DNA of 64,000 nt from Hymenobacter sp. HSC-4F20 (GCF_019599275.1 NZ_JAHZTD010000002.1:1240001-1304000), one strand, 5' to 3'. Positions 41,282 through 49,823 are shown, counted from the first letter of the stretch. A program made the numbers and translations. The notes: generated from the letters alone by a model not told the origin.

Positions 41282-41377
41282 TGTCATGTCCAGCGTAGCC
41301 GAGACATCTTGCTCGAATCGTTGCAACACTAATCCAACGTCAGCACGCGAGATGTCTCGACTCCGCTCGACATGACG
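41282..41377. repeat. Intergenic palindromic element, copy 7
   Basis: TGTCATGTCCAGCGTAGCCG on the left faces CGACTCCGCTCGACATGAC on the right, arms imperfect. Within the left arm ATGTC pairs with GACAT, the counterpart of ATTCC/GGAAT in copies 2 and 3. The spacer and inner right arm (CAACGTCAGCACGCGAGAT) resemble copy 2. Confidence 0.88.
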
Positions 41378-41408
41378 GTTTTTATAAAGTCTGGTACACT
41401 CTAACGAC

Positions 41409-41449
41409 AAAAAGCCCCACCATTGCTTTGCGCAACGGTGGGGCTTTTT
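41409..41449. terminator. Bidirectional intrinsic terminator
   Basis: AAAAAGCCCCACC and GGTGGGGCTTTTT form a strong stem with five T on either strand. It lies between the convergent MFS gene and the hypothetical gene at 41496. Confidence 0.85.
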
Positions 41450-41495
41450 CATTTACTGCGCTTCTACATTTTTCAACGCAGAAGCCTACCGGCAC

Positions 41496-42008
41496 CTAGT
41501 ACCGGTACTTGCGCTTTTTCTTTTTGTCGCGGGTCAGGATGAGGATACTGCCGGCGGTTACGGCAGCTATAGTAGCCATTTTCGCTACGAAGGCCGTGCG
41601 ATTGTGCTTCCACTCGGCAGCGTAGCCTTTCTCAGCGAAGATGTTGGGTACTTTGCCCTGGCCTAGGTCTTCAATGATGCCTTCCACTACGTTTACACGG
41701 TCGGCGAGCAGCAGGGGCAGCCAGTGGCCGTAATGCGATTCGCTGTACTTGAAGGCAAAGCGCCGGATCATGCCGCTCAGCCCTACCGGCGGCGACGACT
41801 CGCCATACACCGCCGAGACGTTCGGGCGCTCAATGGATTTTAGCACCTCTACCTCCACGGGCTGCAAGGAAGCTGGCCGGTGCTTGCTGTCGGGGTCCTG
41901 CGACACATTGAGGCGGGGCTCCCGCATGGGGTAAGTGGGGTCGTTTTCGGGGTTCGCATCAATTCCCCAACCGGGGAGCTTCTGCGGGTCTCTCAGAGTA
42001 TTTTCCAT
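41496..42008 (-). CDS. Hypothetical protein downstream of alcohol dehydrogenase
   Basis: A 170-residue protein with a Pro/Asp-rich N-terminus (MENTLRDPQKLPGWGIDANPEND), a central 'AFKYSESHYGHWLPLLLADRVNVVEGIIEDL' and a single hydrophobic helix near the end (MATIAAVTAGSILIL) followed by a Lys/Arg-rich tail. The basic tail after the helix suggests the N-terminal bulk lies outside the cytoplasm or that it is tail-anchored. It follows the Zn-dehydrogenase by 12 bases on the same strand, so they are likely co-transcribed. No family name can be given. Confidence 0.75.
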   Translation of the reverse strand: MENTLRDPQKLPGWGIDANPENDPTYPMREPRLNVSQDPDSKHRPASLQPVEVEVLKSIERPNVSAVYGESSPPVGLSGMIRRFAFKYSESHYGHWLPLLLADRVNVVEGIIEDLGQGKVPNIFAEKGYAAEWKHNRTAFVAKMATIAAVTAGSILILTRDKKKKRKYRY

Positions 42009-42020
42009 GGGTGGGCAAGG

Positions 42021-43178
42021 TTAGATGTTGGCGGAAGGGAAAACCAGCAGCGGCTTGATGCAGTTGTCGAGCTTGGCCGAGAACAGGCGGTACCCGTCGG
42101 CCACTTCTTCCAGCGGAATCCGGTGTGTAATCAGCGCCTTCGGGTTAATCACGCCATTCTGCACGTGCTCAATCAGGCGCGGCAGCAGGCGCTTCACCGA
42201 AGCCTGGTTGCCTCTGATGGTCAAGCCTTTGTTCAGCACATTACCCATCGGAATCAGGTTATCGGTGGGGCCGTACACGCCCACTACCGATACTACCCCA
42301 CCCTTCTTCACCGAGTTGATAGCCCAGTGCATAGCCGTAGCCGAGCCAGCCTGCAACAGCAGCTTGCGGCCCGTAATGGTTTGCATGGCATTGCCAGCCG
42401 CCTCGGCCCCTACGGCGTCAATTACGCAGTCGGCCCCCATGAAATCAGTGGTTTTCTTGATGAACACCACCGGGTCGTCCATGTCTTTCTCGAAGTTGTA
42501 GGCCTCGCAGTTGGCATAGTTGCGGGCAAACTCCAGGCGGTAGTCTTCTTTATCGATGATGATAACCCGGCCGGCACCGAACAGCCAAGAGCAGCGGGCA
42601 GCCATAATACCTACGGGGCCCGCACCAAATACCACTACCGTGTCACCCTTCTGAATACCAGCCATTTCGGCGGCCTGGTAGCCCGTGGGCACTACGTCCG
42701 TGAGCAGCACGGCATCATCGGGGTCCATGCCTTCGGGGATTACCGTAGGACCTACGTTGGCGTAGGGTACGCGGGCGTACTCTGCCTGTCCGCCATTGAA
42801 GCCGCCGGCGGTGTGCGAGTAGCCGAAAATACCCCCTACCGCGCTAGCCTGGGTGTTCGACTCGTGACAGTTGCCGAACATGCCTTGCTTACAGAAGTGG
42901 CACTCGCCGCAGGCCACGTTGAAAGGCACCAGCACATGGTCGCCAACTTTGATTTTGGTTACCTCAGGTCCAACTTCTTCCACGATACCCGTGAACTCGT
43001 GTCCGAAGGTCATCCCGACGCGCGTGTCCGGCACGTTGCCATTGTACAAGTGCAAGTCGGAGCCGCAGATGCAGCTACGCGTAACCCGGACGATGGCATC
43101 TTGGGGATGCAAGATTTCGGGCATGGGTTTCTGAGTAGCGCGGACCCGTTTGGGGCCCCGATAGTCCATTGCTAGCAT
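42021..43178 (-). CDS. Zinc-dependent alcohol dehydrogenase (formaldehyde dehydrogenase-like)
   Basis: A 385-residue medium-chain dehydrogenase. Catalytic zinc ligands are in 'SCICGSDLHLYNG' and 'GHEFTGIVEEVG'; the structural zinc site is a four-Cys cluster in 'ACGECHFCKQGMFGNCHES'. The Rossmann motif is 'VVVFGAGPVGIMAARCSWL'. The long loop before it and the sequence 'AEYARVPYANVGPTVIPEGM' are typical of the glutathione-independent formaldehyde dehydrogenase subgroup, but the natural alcohol or aldehyde is uncertain. The start at 43178 (MLAMDYRGPKRV) was preferred over a 20-residue polar extension. Confidence 0.9.
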   Translation of the reverse strand: MLAMDYRGPKRVRATQKPMPEILHPQDAIVRVTRSCICGSDLHLYNGNVPDTRVGMTFGHEFTGIVEEVGPEVTKIKVGDHVLVPFNVACGECHFCKQGMFGNCHESNTQASAVGGIFGYSHTAGGFNGGQAEYARVPYANVGPTVIPEGMDPDDAVLLTDVVPTGYQAAEMAGIQKGDTVVVFGAGPVGIMAARCSWLFGAGRVIIIDKEDYRLEFARNYANCEAYNFEKDMDDPVVFIKKTTDFMGADCVIDAVGAEAAGNAMQTITGRKLLLQAGSATAMHWAINSVKKGGVVSVVGVYGPTDNLIPMGNVLNKGLTIRGNQASVKRLLPRLIEHVQNGVINPKALITHRIPLEEVADGYRLFSAKLDNCIKPLLVFPSANI

Positions 43179-43557
43179 AAGAATCCGATTTTGAGGGTTC
43201 TGGTGGGATTTTGAAGTGGCTGCCTTGCTTGGCTCCACGGAACCAAGTGGTGGCTCGTTTCCGAACTAGGCAGGGCAGCGGCCCCCTGTTGTACTGCCTG
43301 CTATGGTCAAGGTTGCAGGAGCCTATCAGATCGGGGGTAAACCCGTATTTACACGGAAAAACACCGGCGATAAATACGGATGCCCTACCTCTTCGCCGTG
43401 CTGAAGCGCTTCCTAAATGCTCTCGGGCAGTTCTTATATCGGTTTAGCATTCTGCGGGGGGTAGCAGAGCGGAAACGAGGGGGCTTACCTAAACCCAAAC
43501 GCAAAAACCGCAGTACAACGGCTTATACTCTCTGCCAACCTGATACCAGTAATTCCC
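43179..43557. other. Intergenic region between divergent dehydrogenase and disordered-protein genes
   Basis: About 380 bases with no gene I can support. A 62-codon frame starting at 43380 is basic and overlaps the next gene's start; its composition is weak. No exact promoter box was found for either neighbour. Confidence 0.4.
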
Positions 43558-44064
43558 ATGGCAACTGACCCGCATAACCGACCTGTTCGCGTCATCAACG
43601 ACGATACTACGGAAGAAGAATTCGCTGCCGGACACATTATCCCCGGTGCCGATCCACCCAAGAACGAAGAAGCCCGCGGGGGTTTCGGCGACCGGATGGG
43701 TGGCCCGCAGGGCTACGGCACTGACAGCAGCGGCGGCATCACGGCCGTTTCGGTAAACGAAAACGCCGACGATAACCAGCGCATTGGTCAGGAAACCTTC
43801 CTTAGCAATGAAGAAGGCCGCCAAGACCTCCCCAACCAAGATATGCCCCAGGACCGGGACCCGGATATGCAGCCGCGCCGCCCGGTGGATGAGCTGGACG
43901 CCGACGATGACCGCCCGGGCCGCGACGAAATGCGTAACCCCAACTCCCGCGTAGGCATGGGCCAAATGGAACAGGTACAGCCTAACAACGACGAGCTGGC
44001 CCGCCAAGGCACAAACGCCGACCTTACCGACCCCAACGCCTCCGATACCGCCATTGTGCAGTAA
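43558..44064 (+). CDS. Hypothetical acidic disordered protein
   Basis: A 168-residue very hydrophilic protein (many Asp, Glu, Asn, Arg and Pro, almost no aromatic or aliphatic clusters), for example 'DDTTEEEFAAGHIIPGADPPKNEE' and 'RRPVDELDADDDRPGRDEMRNP'. It is probably intrinsically disordered. Proteins of this kind in Bacteroidota are sometimes stress- or desiccation-related, but nothing in the sequence proves it. It is followed by a similarly hydrophilic small gene, probably in the same transcript. Confidence 0.7.
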   Translation: MATDPHNRPVRVINDDTTEEEFAAGHIIPGADPPKNEEARGGFGDRMGGPQGYGTDSSGGITAVSVNENADDNQRIGQETFLSNEEGRQDLPNQDMPQDRDPDMQPRRPVDELDADDDRPGRDEMRNPNSRVGMGQMEQVQPNNDELARQGTNADLTDPNASDTAIVQ

Positions 44065-44138
44065 CGCCGGCCCGGGCAAGTCCCGGTATCCTACTGACCC
44101 GCCCTACTTATCCGAAAACAAGCTTGAGTTCAAACGTC

Positions 44139-44354
44139 ATGCCGTACAAAAGCAATAATACCAACCAGCAGTCCAAGGAAAACCACGGTAGCCCTACCCA
44201 AACGGAGCAGCCGAAAGGCGCTGGCAACTTGCCAGTGAATGACCGCGACGACCAGACCGAGGACCGTTTGGAGCAGGAAGCGCAAGATGCGCCCCAGCGC
44301 CACCCCAACCGCAACCTTGAAAAGCAAGACATCGGCAAGCCGCCGTACGCATAG
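44139..44354 (+). CDS. Small hydrophilic hypothetical protein
   Basis: A 71-residue protein starting MPYKSNNTNQQSKENHGS, rich in Asn, Gln, Asp and Pro and ending 'NLEKQDIGKPPYA'. Start chosen at 44139, five codons inside the longest frame. No domain. It follows the larger disordered gene by 74 bases and precedes a clear terminator, so the pair probably forms a short transcription unit. Confidence 0.65.
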   Translation: MPYKSNNTNQQSKENHGSPTQTEQPKGAGNLPVNDRDDQTEDRLEQEAQDAPQRHPNRNLEKQDIGKPPYA

Positions 44355-44377
44355 ATAGGGGCGCCGCCCTGTTTGAA

Positions 44378-44409
44378 AAGCACCTGCCATGGGCAGGTGC
44401 TTTTTGTTT
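44378..44409 (+). terminator. Intrinsic terminator
   Basis: AAAGCACCTGCC and GGCAGGTGCTTT form a 12-bp stem around a tiny ATG loop, followed by TTTTTGTTTG. It ends the two-gene disordered-protein unit. Confidence 0.85.
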
Positions 44410-44453
44410 GTTAATCCTGTTACTCAACGCATTCCGTTGCTTGCTCTAGCATC

Positions 44454-45152
44454 ATGGCCCGCTACGTTACTACCGATTTACACGGCTGTCTTCTCTCCTT
44501 CCGGCATCTGGTGGAGGAAAAGCTGAAGCTTACCCCTCAGGACGAGTTGTATGTGCTGGGCGACTACGTCAATAAAGGTCCCGACAGCCGGGGCGTGCTC
44601 GACTACCTCATGCAGCTGCCGGAGCGCGGCTACCGGGTTGTGTGCCTGCGGGGCAACCACGACCACGATTTGCTGAAAGCGGCCCAAGGCGAAATCACCC
44701 TGACCTGGGGCTCGGTCGCGGACCGGGAGCTGACATTACACAGCTTTGGCGTAGAACAGCCCGAAGATATTCCGGAGCGCTACCTCCGCTGGATCAACGA
44801 CCTGCCCTACCAGTTTGAAATTCCGGGCTTTATCCTGGTGCACGCTGGGTTCGATTTTCGGCTGCCGCCGGACAAGATGCGGCAAGACTGGCCTACTATG
44901 CTCACTACCAAAAGCTTCGTGTATGACGCTTCCCGCACCGGGGGCTTGCGCCTAGTGCACGGCCATGTGCCTACCCCTACCACGGAAGTAGAAGCTCACG
45001 TGAAGGCCGAGCGCGGCGCCATCGGCCTCGATACGGGCTGCGTGTACCGGCACAACCCCGAGTTGCGTCACCTCGCTGCCCTCGACCTGGATGCTAACAA
45101 GCTCTACCTCCAGCCCAACATCGAACCCGCGTATACCATTGGGGTGCGGTAG
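44454..45152 (+). CDS. PPP-type metallophosphatase (serine/threonine phosphatase-like)
   Basis: A 232-residue soluble phosphoesterase with the PPP motifs: 'YVTTDLHGCLLSF' (GDxHG equivalent), 'LYVLGDYVNKGPDSRGVLDYL' (GDxVxxGPxS), 'VVCLRGNHDHDLL' (GNHD), 'FILVHAGFDF' (HAG) and 'RLVHGHVPTPT' (GH). This is the PrpA/ApaH-like bacterial type that removes phosphate from proteins or cleaves diadenosine tetraphosphate. Stand-alone gene with a hairpin about 85 bases downstream. Confidence 0.9.
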   Translation: MARYVTTDLHGCLLSFRHLVEEKLKLTPQDELYVLGDYVNKGPDSRGVLDYLMQLPERGYRVVCLRGNHDHDLLKAAQGEITLTWGSVADRELTLHSFGVEQPEDIPERYLRWINDLPYQFEIPGFILVHAGFDFRLPPDKMRQDWPTMLTTKSFVYDASRTGGLRLVHGHVPTPTTEVEAHVKAERGAIGLDTGCVYRHNPELRHLAALDLDANKLYLQPNIEPAYTIGVR

Positions 45153-45237
45153 CGAGTTAGTAAGTGCATGAGCCAGTAAGGCAAGAAGGTAGCAGACCAC
45201 TACCGTTCGTCCTGGCCAGCCTACCATCTTTGGAGAA

Positions 45238-45280
45238 ATGCCAGGTCCTTCCTTCCAGCACAGAAGGAAAGGCCTGGCAT
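45238..45280. terminator. Hairpin between convergent genes
   Basis: ATGCCAGGTCCTTCCTTC (45238-45255) and GAAGGAAAGGCCTGGCAT (45263-45280) pair with one mismatch around seven bases. No T-run; it lies between the phosphatase and the anti-sigma-like gene. Confidence 0.5.
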
Positions 45281-45375
45281 GTTAATAGGGTAGTTGCAGA
45301 AGAGCAGGCGGATGACACGGCGCGGCTCACCATACTTTGGCTTCTCCCTCAGCCACCGGATCATGTATTTACAAC

Positions 45376-46179
45376 TTACTCTTGGGGCAGTGCCTCGGAG
45401 CGGAGCAGCTGACGAGCGGCATCCTGATACGGGTTGCGGGCATCGTTGGCGACGGCTCGCAGGGTGTTGCGGGCGGCCGTTATCTGCTGGTTACGCCAGT
45501 AGGCCATGCCCAGATGGTAGCGGGCCCGGCCGGCCAGTGGCGAAGTTGATTGCATGGCTACCCGCCGTAGGAAGGGCTGCGCCGCCCGAAACTGCTCGGG
45601 CTCCTCTTGGCTGAGCAGCAAAATGCCGCTGTAGTACAAGAGCGTATCCTGGCCCAGGTTGCTGGCCGGCACCCGCCGCAGCGTGTGCAGAGCGGGAGCG
45701 TAGTGTCCGTCGCGGTACTGGCGCATAGCTTCGGCCAGCAGGGGGCGGCGACTTTCATTCACTACGGTGTCGGAGAGACCGGCCTCGGGAACATAGTAGC
45801 GCGCCCAGGTGGCTTCCGGAGTAGGCATAGCCGGGCGTAGTACCATCCAGATAGCCAGTAGGGCAAGCACGCCTACCACCACCACCGCGCCCCACTGCTG
45901 CTGGGTTTTGCGCTGGCGCCGCCGGATGCGGGTCAGGGCTTCCTGGCGCTGGTCCAGGCGACGGTCGAGGGATACTAGGCGCTGGTGCAGGGTTTCGTGG
46001 CCGGCAACCCAGCGCAGATCGGCCGTGAGCTGCTCGTAGGCCTGATAGGCTTGGTAGAGGGTAGCGTCCTGTTCCAGCCGCGTTTCAAAGGCGGCTTGTT
46101 CGGCGGGCGTCATCTGGCCATCGGCAAAGCGTTCCAGCTCTTCCAGGTAAGGGCGTAAGTCGAAGGAAGGCGGCGTCAT
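45376..46179 (-). CDS. Anti-sigma-like membrane protein with periplasmic TPR region
   Basis: A 267-residue protein with one membrane helix (GAVVVVGVLALLAIWMVL, about residues 96-113). The cytoplasmic N-terminus begins 'LEELERFADGQMTPAEQAAFETRLEQD', the usual opening of anti-sigma factors in Bacteroidota, but it has no zinc Cys motif. The periplasmic part has helical TPR-like units ('LLAEAMRQYRDGHYAPALHTLRRVP', 'LAGRARYHLGMAYWRNQQITAARNTLRAV'). The gene follows a sigma-like gene on the same strand by about 107 bases, suggesting a sigma/anti-sigma pair. Partner specificity is inferred. Confidence 0.78.
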   Translation of the reverse strand: MTPPSFDLRPYLEELERFADGQMTPAEQAAFETRLEQDATLYQAYQAYEQLTADLRWVAGHETLHQRLVSLDRRLDQRQEALTRIRRRQRKTQQQWGAVVVVGVLALLAIWMVLRPAMPTPEATWARYYVPEAGLSDTVVNESRRPLLAEAMRQYRDGHYAPALHTLRRVPASNLGQDTLLYYSGILLLSQEEPEQFRAAQPFLRRVAMQSTSPLAGRARYHLGMAYWRNQQITAARNTLRAVANDARNPYQDAARQLLRSEALPQE

Positions 46180-46286
46180 GGCAAAAGGAAACCGAAAATA
46201 AACCCCGTCAAGGCGCTGAGCAAAGGCACAAATACAAAAGAAAAACAGAACCAGGGGCTAAGCTACGCAGAAGTGACCAGCCACTG

Positions 46287-46799
46287 CTACCGGCCGGCGT
46301 CTTCCGTGCGCATGCGCAGTTCGTAGAGCTTGCGCAGGCAGGCCGCTTTTTGCAGCCGGGCTACGTTGGCGTTGGCAAAACCCATCTTACCGGCTACTTT
46401 CTCGAAGTTGTAGCCCCGAAAGTAGAAGTACATCAGCATTTTCTGGCAATCCAGGCCCAGCTGCCGAAACAGGCGCAGCAGGCGCTGGCGCCGACCGGCC
46501 TCGTCCTTGGGCAAAATCTCGGTGGTATGAGCCGAGCGGATCTGCTCATCGGCCAGCCCGTACACGTAGGCGCGCACATCGGGCGGGAGTTTCGTCAGGC
46601 GCCCGTCGGCTACCTGATCGTAGAACTTTACCAGCACCGTGCGCAGCAGCTCATGCGCCGCCACGGGCGTGAGCTGGTGCTGGCGCCGGGCCCAGCGGGC
46701 AAACAGGTCGCGGTTCTGCTCGTAGAAGCTCAGCAGATAGGACTGATTGCCAATGCGCAAACTGGTCAGGACTTCGGCCAGCTGTTGGGGTGAATTCAT
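46287..46799 (-). CDS. Divergent sigma-70-like regulator
   Basis: A 170-residue protein starting MNSPQQLAEVLTSLRIGNQS; the longest open frame adds 38 N-terminal residues that look untranslated. The layout resembles a short ECF sigma factor: 'LLSFYEQNRDLFARWARRQHQL' (region 2 position), 'LPPDVRAYVYGLADEQIRSAH', then a region 4-like helix-turn-helix 'QLGLDCQKMLMYFYFRGYNFEKVAGKMGFANANVARLQKAACLRKLYEL'. Similarity is visible by position but individual region 2 residues are weak. Followed by the anti-sigma-like gene. Confidence 0.72.
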   Translation of the reverse strand: MNSPQQLAEVLTSLRIGNQSYLLSFYEQNRDLFARWARRQHQLTPVAAHELLRTVLVKFYDQVADGRLTKLPPDVRAYVYGLADEQIRSAHTTEILPKDEAGRRQRLLRLFRQLGLDCQKMLMYFYFRGYNFEKVAGKMGFANANVARLQKAACLRKLYELRMRTEDAGR

Positions 46800-47067
46800 G
46801 TAGCAAGTAACGCGTAAGTGACCACACGGCGCAACCAATACGGGAAAATCCCCTACCCAGGCTAGCCTCAGGGCAGGCAATTGCCTAGTCAAACTCCCGA
46901 ACCAGATCAACAAAAGCGTACGTTGTTGATCTGAAGACTTATATATGTTCCCGCAGATATAGCTGCCTGTTGTCCAGACGCCCGTTTAGCTCGTGGGGGG
47001 GCTGGTGCGTTACGGAAGGCGCTAGCTTTTTGAAGCGAACGGCCCGCGGCGTATTCAGGCTAGCAAA

Positions 47068-47101
47068 AAAGCAGGCTGCTCCGGGCGGAGCAGCCTGCTT
47101 T
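47068..47101 (-). terminator. Intrinsic terminator of the GH64-like gene
   Basis: AAAGCAGGCTGCTCC and GGAGCAGCCTGCTTT are exact complements around four bases. On the minus strand the stem is followed by TTTTTTGC, 20 bases past the gene. Confidence 0.88.
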
Positions 47102-47121
47102 ATCTGCGGTTCTACGCGGGC

Positions 47122-49359
47122 TTACTTGGCGAAGCGGTGAGTAAGCGTTTGCTGGTCTTTCGTGCGCACTACCAGCAGGTACATGCCGGCCCGTAAGGTG
47201 CTTACCTCGGCCGTACCCTGGTCGAAGGCGCCGGTAGCCACGGTGCGACCCTGCATATCCACAATGCGGTACTGGCTGCCAGCGAAGTTTACCTTACCGC
47301 CACTCAGCCGCAGGCGGTCCACCACGGGGTTCGGGTACAGCTGCGTACCGGCCGTAGCGGCTTCGGACTGAGTGGTAGCCGTTACAGTAGCGGGCCGGGC
47401 GGCGGCCTTCGTAATGCGCACCCAGTTGAGGTTCCAGCCCCCGGTTTGGGCAAATACCCCGAAGTTGTAGGTGCCCGCGTTGATGGTCACTGTCTTGGAT
47501 ACAGTGGTCCAGGTTTGCCAGCCGCCAGTGCCCGGGATGGTTGTGTTGCCAAACTGGGTGGTGCCCGCATTCAAGTCCGACGAGATGGTGCCACCGGCAG
47601 CGCCGCTGGCCACGCGGTACTCGATGAGGTAGGAGCCGGTGGTGGGGAAGTTAACCTGGTTCCATACCAGGTAGTCGCCGGCATCCACGAAGCCCATGTT
47701 CTGGCCCCCCTCCGAGCAGGTTTCCACGGTCATGCCGTTGTTTACGTTGGCCGCTTCGGCCTGCAGCGTTACGCTAAAGGTAGAGGCTGAAGCAGCGCGC
47801 ACCCGCAGCGAGGTAGCCTTGTCGTTCCAGTTGCCGGTTCCTAGTGGGTTGTTTACCAGGCAGCCGTTGCCGGCGCTACCCACCGTAAGGGTGCTGCCAG
47901 TGAAGTTGTCATTCTCATAGAGCACCACCTCGTAGCCGGCATTAACGCGCAGCGAGGAAACGTCGTCGTTGAGAATGCCGCGGCTCTGTAGAGCAGCCAG
48001 GTTGTAGTCGCCCACGGGCAGGTTTACGGCCGTGCCGGTGTAGTTGCAGTCTTTGTACACGGTGCTGACGCCCGACACGGGGGGCGGGGTGCTGCCGGCG
48101 TAGCCACCGAAGGTAGCCACTACCCGGGTAGGCTGGGGCGTGTGCAAGGTGGCCGACTGGTCGTTCACGTCGTCGTAGGCAAAGCCGTAGGAAAGATTAT
48201 CGACGCTGATGCCGGGCAGGTGCCAGAAGCGGGCGTAATAGTTGGCCGGGGCGGCCTGGTAGTACTTGCTGGCATCGTACCAGTTCTGCTGACCGGGGTT
48301 GGCGGTAGTCACGTCCACCACGTGGCGGTTAATGGCGGCCGTCATTTGGGCCTGCACCACTAGGTCACAGTCCCCGTCGCTTACGCGGTTATCGAGCAGG
48401 CCCTTGCCTTCGAAGGCCATTTGGGTGGTGGGGCGGCCGTTGATGATGCCCGTGCGGCCGGCAAAAGCGCCCGACTGGCCCACTACCACCAGCCGGTCGT
48501 TGGCATCCACGCGCCCTTTGAACACGCCCGCATTGCCGGCGTAGAAAATCAGATCCGTGGTCTTGTACTTGTTCCAGATGGCGTCAATGTAGCTCTTGAA
48601 GTAGTTGCCGTAGGGGCCGGGGGTAGTGCCGTTAGTGCCATCGGCAAAAGCAGCGGTTTTGGAAGGGAAGGTAATTTCGCCGGTGGTGTTGTTCACCGTG
48701 CCCTGAAACTCCGCAGGAACGTTGGCTTTGTAGGCCGCCACAATGTCGGCGGCCGTTTTCAGCTCGCCGGTGCGCTTCTGGTAGCCGCCCGCCCCAAACA
48801 ACTCCAGGCCCATGGGGTAGCGGAAGGCATCTACCCGGGTAGTATTACCAAAGAACCCATACTGGTTGTTGGTCAGCTCCACAAACTCGTACATAATGTC
48901 GCGGTTCGGGTCGTTGGGGTTCAGCGAGTTGGGGGCCGCGTAGCCCGAGGGCGCGCCGGAGGAGCCGAAGAAATAAAGGTACAGCTGCTGCCCCCGCGAG
49001 ATGAACACCCGGCAGCCTGCAATGTAGGGCAGGGTAAACGTCTTGTTCGGAATGCTGCTCAGCCGGGTGAAGCAGGCCGCGTACTTGGAGTTGCTACCGG
49101 GTCCCGTGTTGCCGTTATAAGTTGGGCCCGTTACCGTGTTGTAAGAGGGGCTCATGGGAAGCACCTGGCTGTTGGCGGCATTAATCCAGACGTGGTTACC
49201 GGCGCCGTCAATGCCTACGATGGCCACGTACAGGTCTGAGTCGGGAAAGGGCGAGTTGTTGGCAATGGTAAACGGAATACTGCCCTGGGCCCAGGCCCCG
49301 TAGGGCAACAGGGCGCTTAGCCAAAGCAGGAACAGAGAGTAGAGGGTACGCTTTTTCAT
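47122..49359 (-). CDS. Secreted GH64-like beta-1,3-glucanase with beta-gamma-crystallin, CBM6 and T9SS domains
   Basis: A 745-residue exported protein. A signal peptide (...LSALLPYGAWAQ) is followed by a region of about 420 residues resembling glycoside hydrolase family 64 / thaumatin-like glucanases ('IPFTIANNSPFPDSDLYVAIVG', 'DIMYEFVELTNN', 'TTRVDAFRYPMGLELFGAGGY', 'NYFKSYIDAIWNKYKTTDLIFYAG'). Next is a beta-gamma-crystallin domain with two calcium motifs, NDDVSS and NDKATS, then a CBM6 carbohydrate-binding module ('LQAEAANVNNGMTVETC ... GGWNLNWVRITK') and a T9SS sorting domain ('LYPNPVVDRLRLSGG ... AGMYLLVVRTKDQQTLTHRFAK'). It probably degrades fungal or algal beta-1,3-glucan outside the cell. 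Confidence 0.82.
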   Translation of the reverse strand: MKKRTLYSLFLLWLSALLPYGAWAQGSIPFTIANNSPFPDSDLYVAIVGIDGAGNHVWINAANSQVLPMSPSYNTVTGPTYNGNTGPGSNSKYAACFTRLSSIPNKTFTLPYIAGCRVFISRGQQLYLYFFGSSGAPSGYAAPNSLNPNDPNRDIMYEFVELTNNQYGFFGNTTRVDAFRYPMGLELFGAGGYQKRTGELKTAADIVAAYKANVPAEFQGTVNNTTGEITFPSKTAAFADGTNGTTPGPYGNYFKSYIDAIWNKYKTTDLIFYAGNAGVFKGRVDANDRLVVVGQSGAFAGRTGIINGRPTTQMAFEGKGLLDNRVSDGDCDLVVQAQMTAAINRHVVDVTTANPGQQNWYDASKYYQAAPANYYARFWHLPGISVDNLSYGFAYDDVNDQSATLHTPQPTRVVATFGGYAGSTPPPVSGVSTVYKDCNYTGTAVNLPVGDYNLAALQSRGILNDDVSSLRVNAGYEVVLYENDNFTGSTLTVGSAGNGCLVNNPLGTGNWNDKATSLRVRAASASTFSVTLQAEAANVNNGMTVETCSEGGQNMGFVDAGDYLVWNQVNFPTTGSYLIEYRVASGAAGGTISSDLNAGTTQFGNTTIPGTGGWQTWTTVSKTVTINAGTYNFGVFAQTGGWNLNWVRITKAAARPATVTATTQSEAATAGTQLYPNPVVDRLRLSGGKVNFAGSQYRIVDMQGRTVATGAFDQGTAEVSTLRAGMYLLVVRTKDQQTLTHRFAK

Positions 49360-49823
49360 AGATGAAATGGTTGTGGTGGGAGGAAAGAAACAAGCACACC
49401 GGCCCTAACTAGCCCCGACGGGGTAGGCAGCAAACCGGTGTGTGAGAGTAGGACAGGAGCGGAGAAAACGTCCGGGCGCGGGGCGCGGTACCTAACGGAG
49501 AAGCGGGGCTCCGAAGCAGTAGGACAATGGCAATGTAGGTGGGTTTTGCAGGGAAGAAAAAGCCCTTTATTGCAGGCTTACCGCGCCCGTAGCGCTTAGT
49601 GCGCACCTCTGGCTGAAGCTAGGGCACATTGCCGGGGCCATTCTGCGGGCACTTCGGGCCGTAAGCAGAGCCATAAAGTGCACTTACGGCACACGCTCTG
49701 AGCACACTACCACACCATGCTATGCCCGAATTTTATACCTGTCGGCAGCTCTTTTCATTTGAGGTGGGCGGCAGCGTATGGCGGCCCTACCGGCTACCTC
49801 ATTACCTCATCACCTTTTACACG

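Noticed and set aside
11157..41377. Repeated palindromes as a CRISPR array
   Set aside because: Copies are kilobases apart, differ in sequence, have no regular spacers and no cas genes are near.
41880..43175. Long plus-strand open frame of 431 codons
   Set aside because: It is the antisense shadow of the zinc dehydrogenase, whose motifs are intact; long antisense frames are common at this GC content.
43380..43568. Small basic frame of 62 codons
   Set aside because: Overlaps the start of the next gene in another frame and has no recognisable signal or conserved motif.
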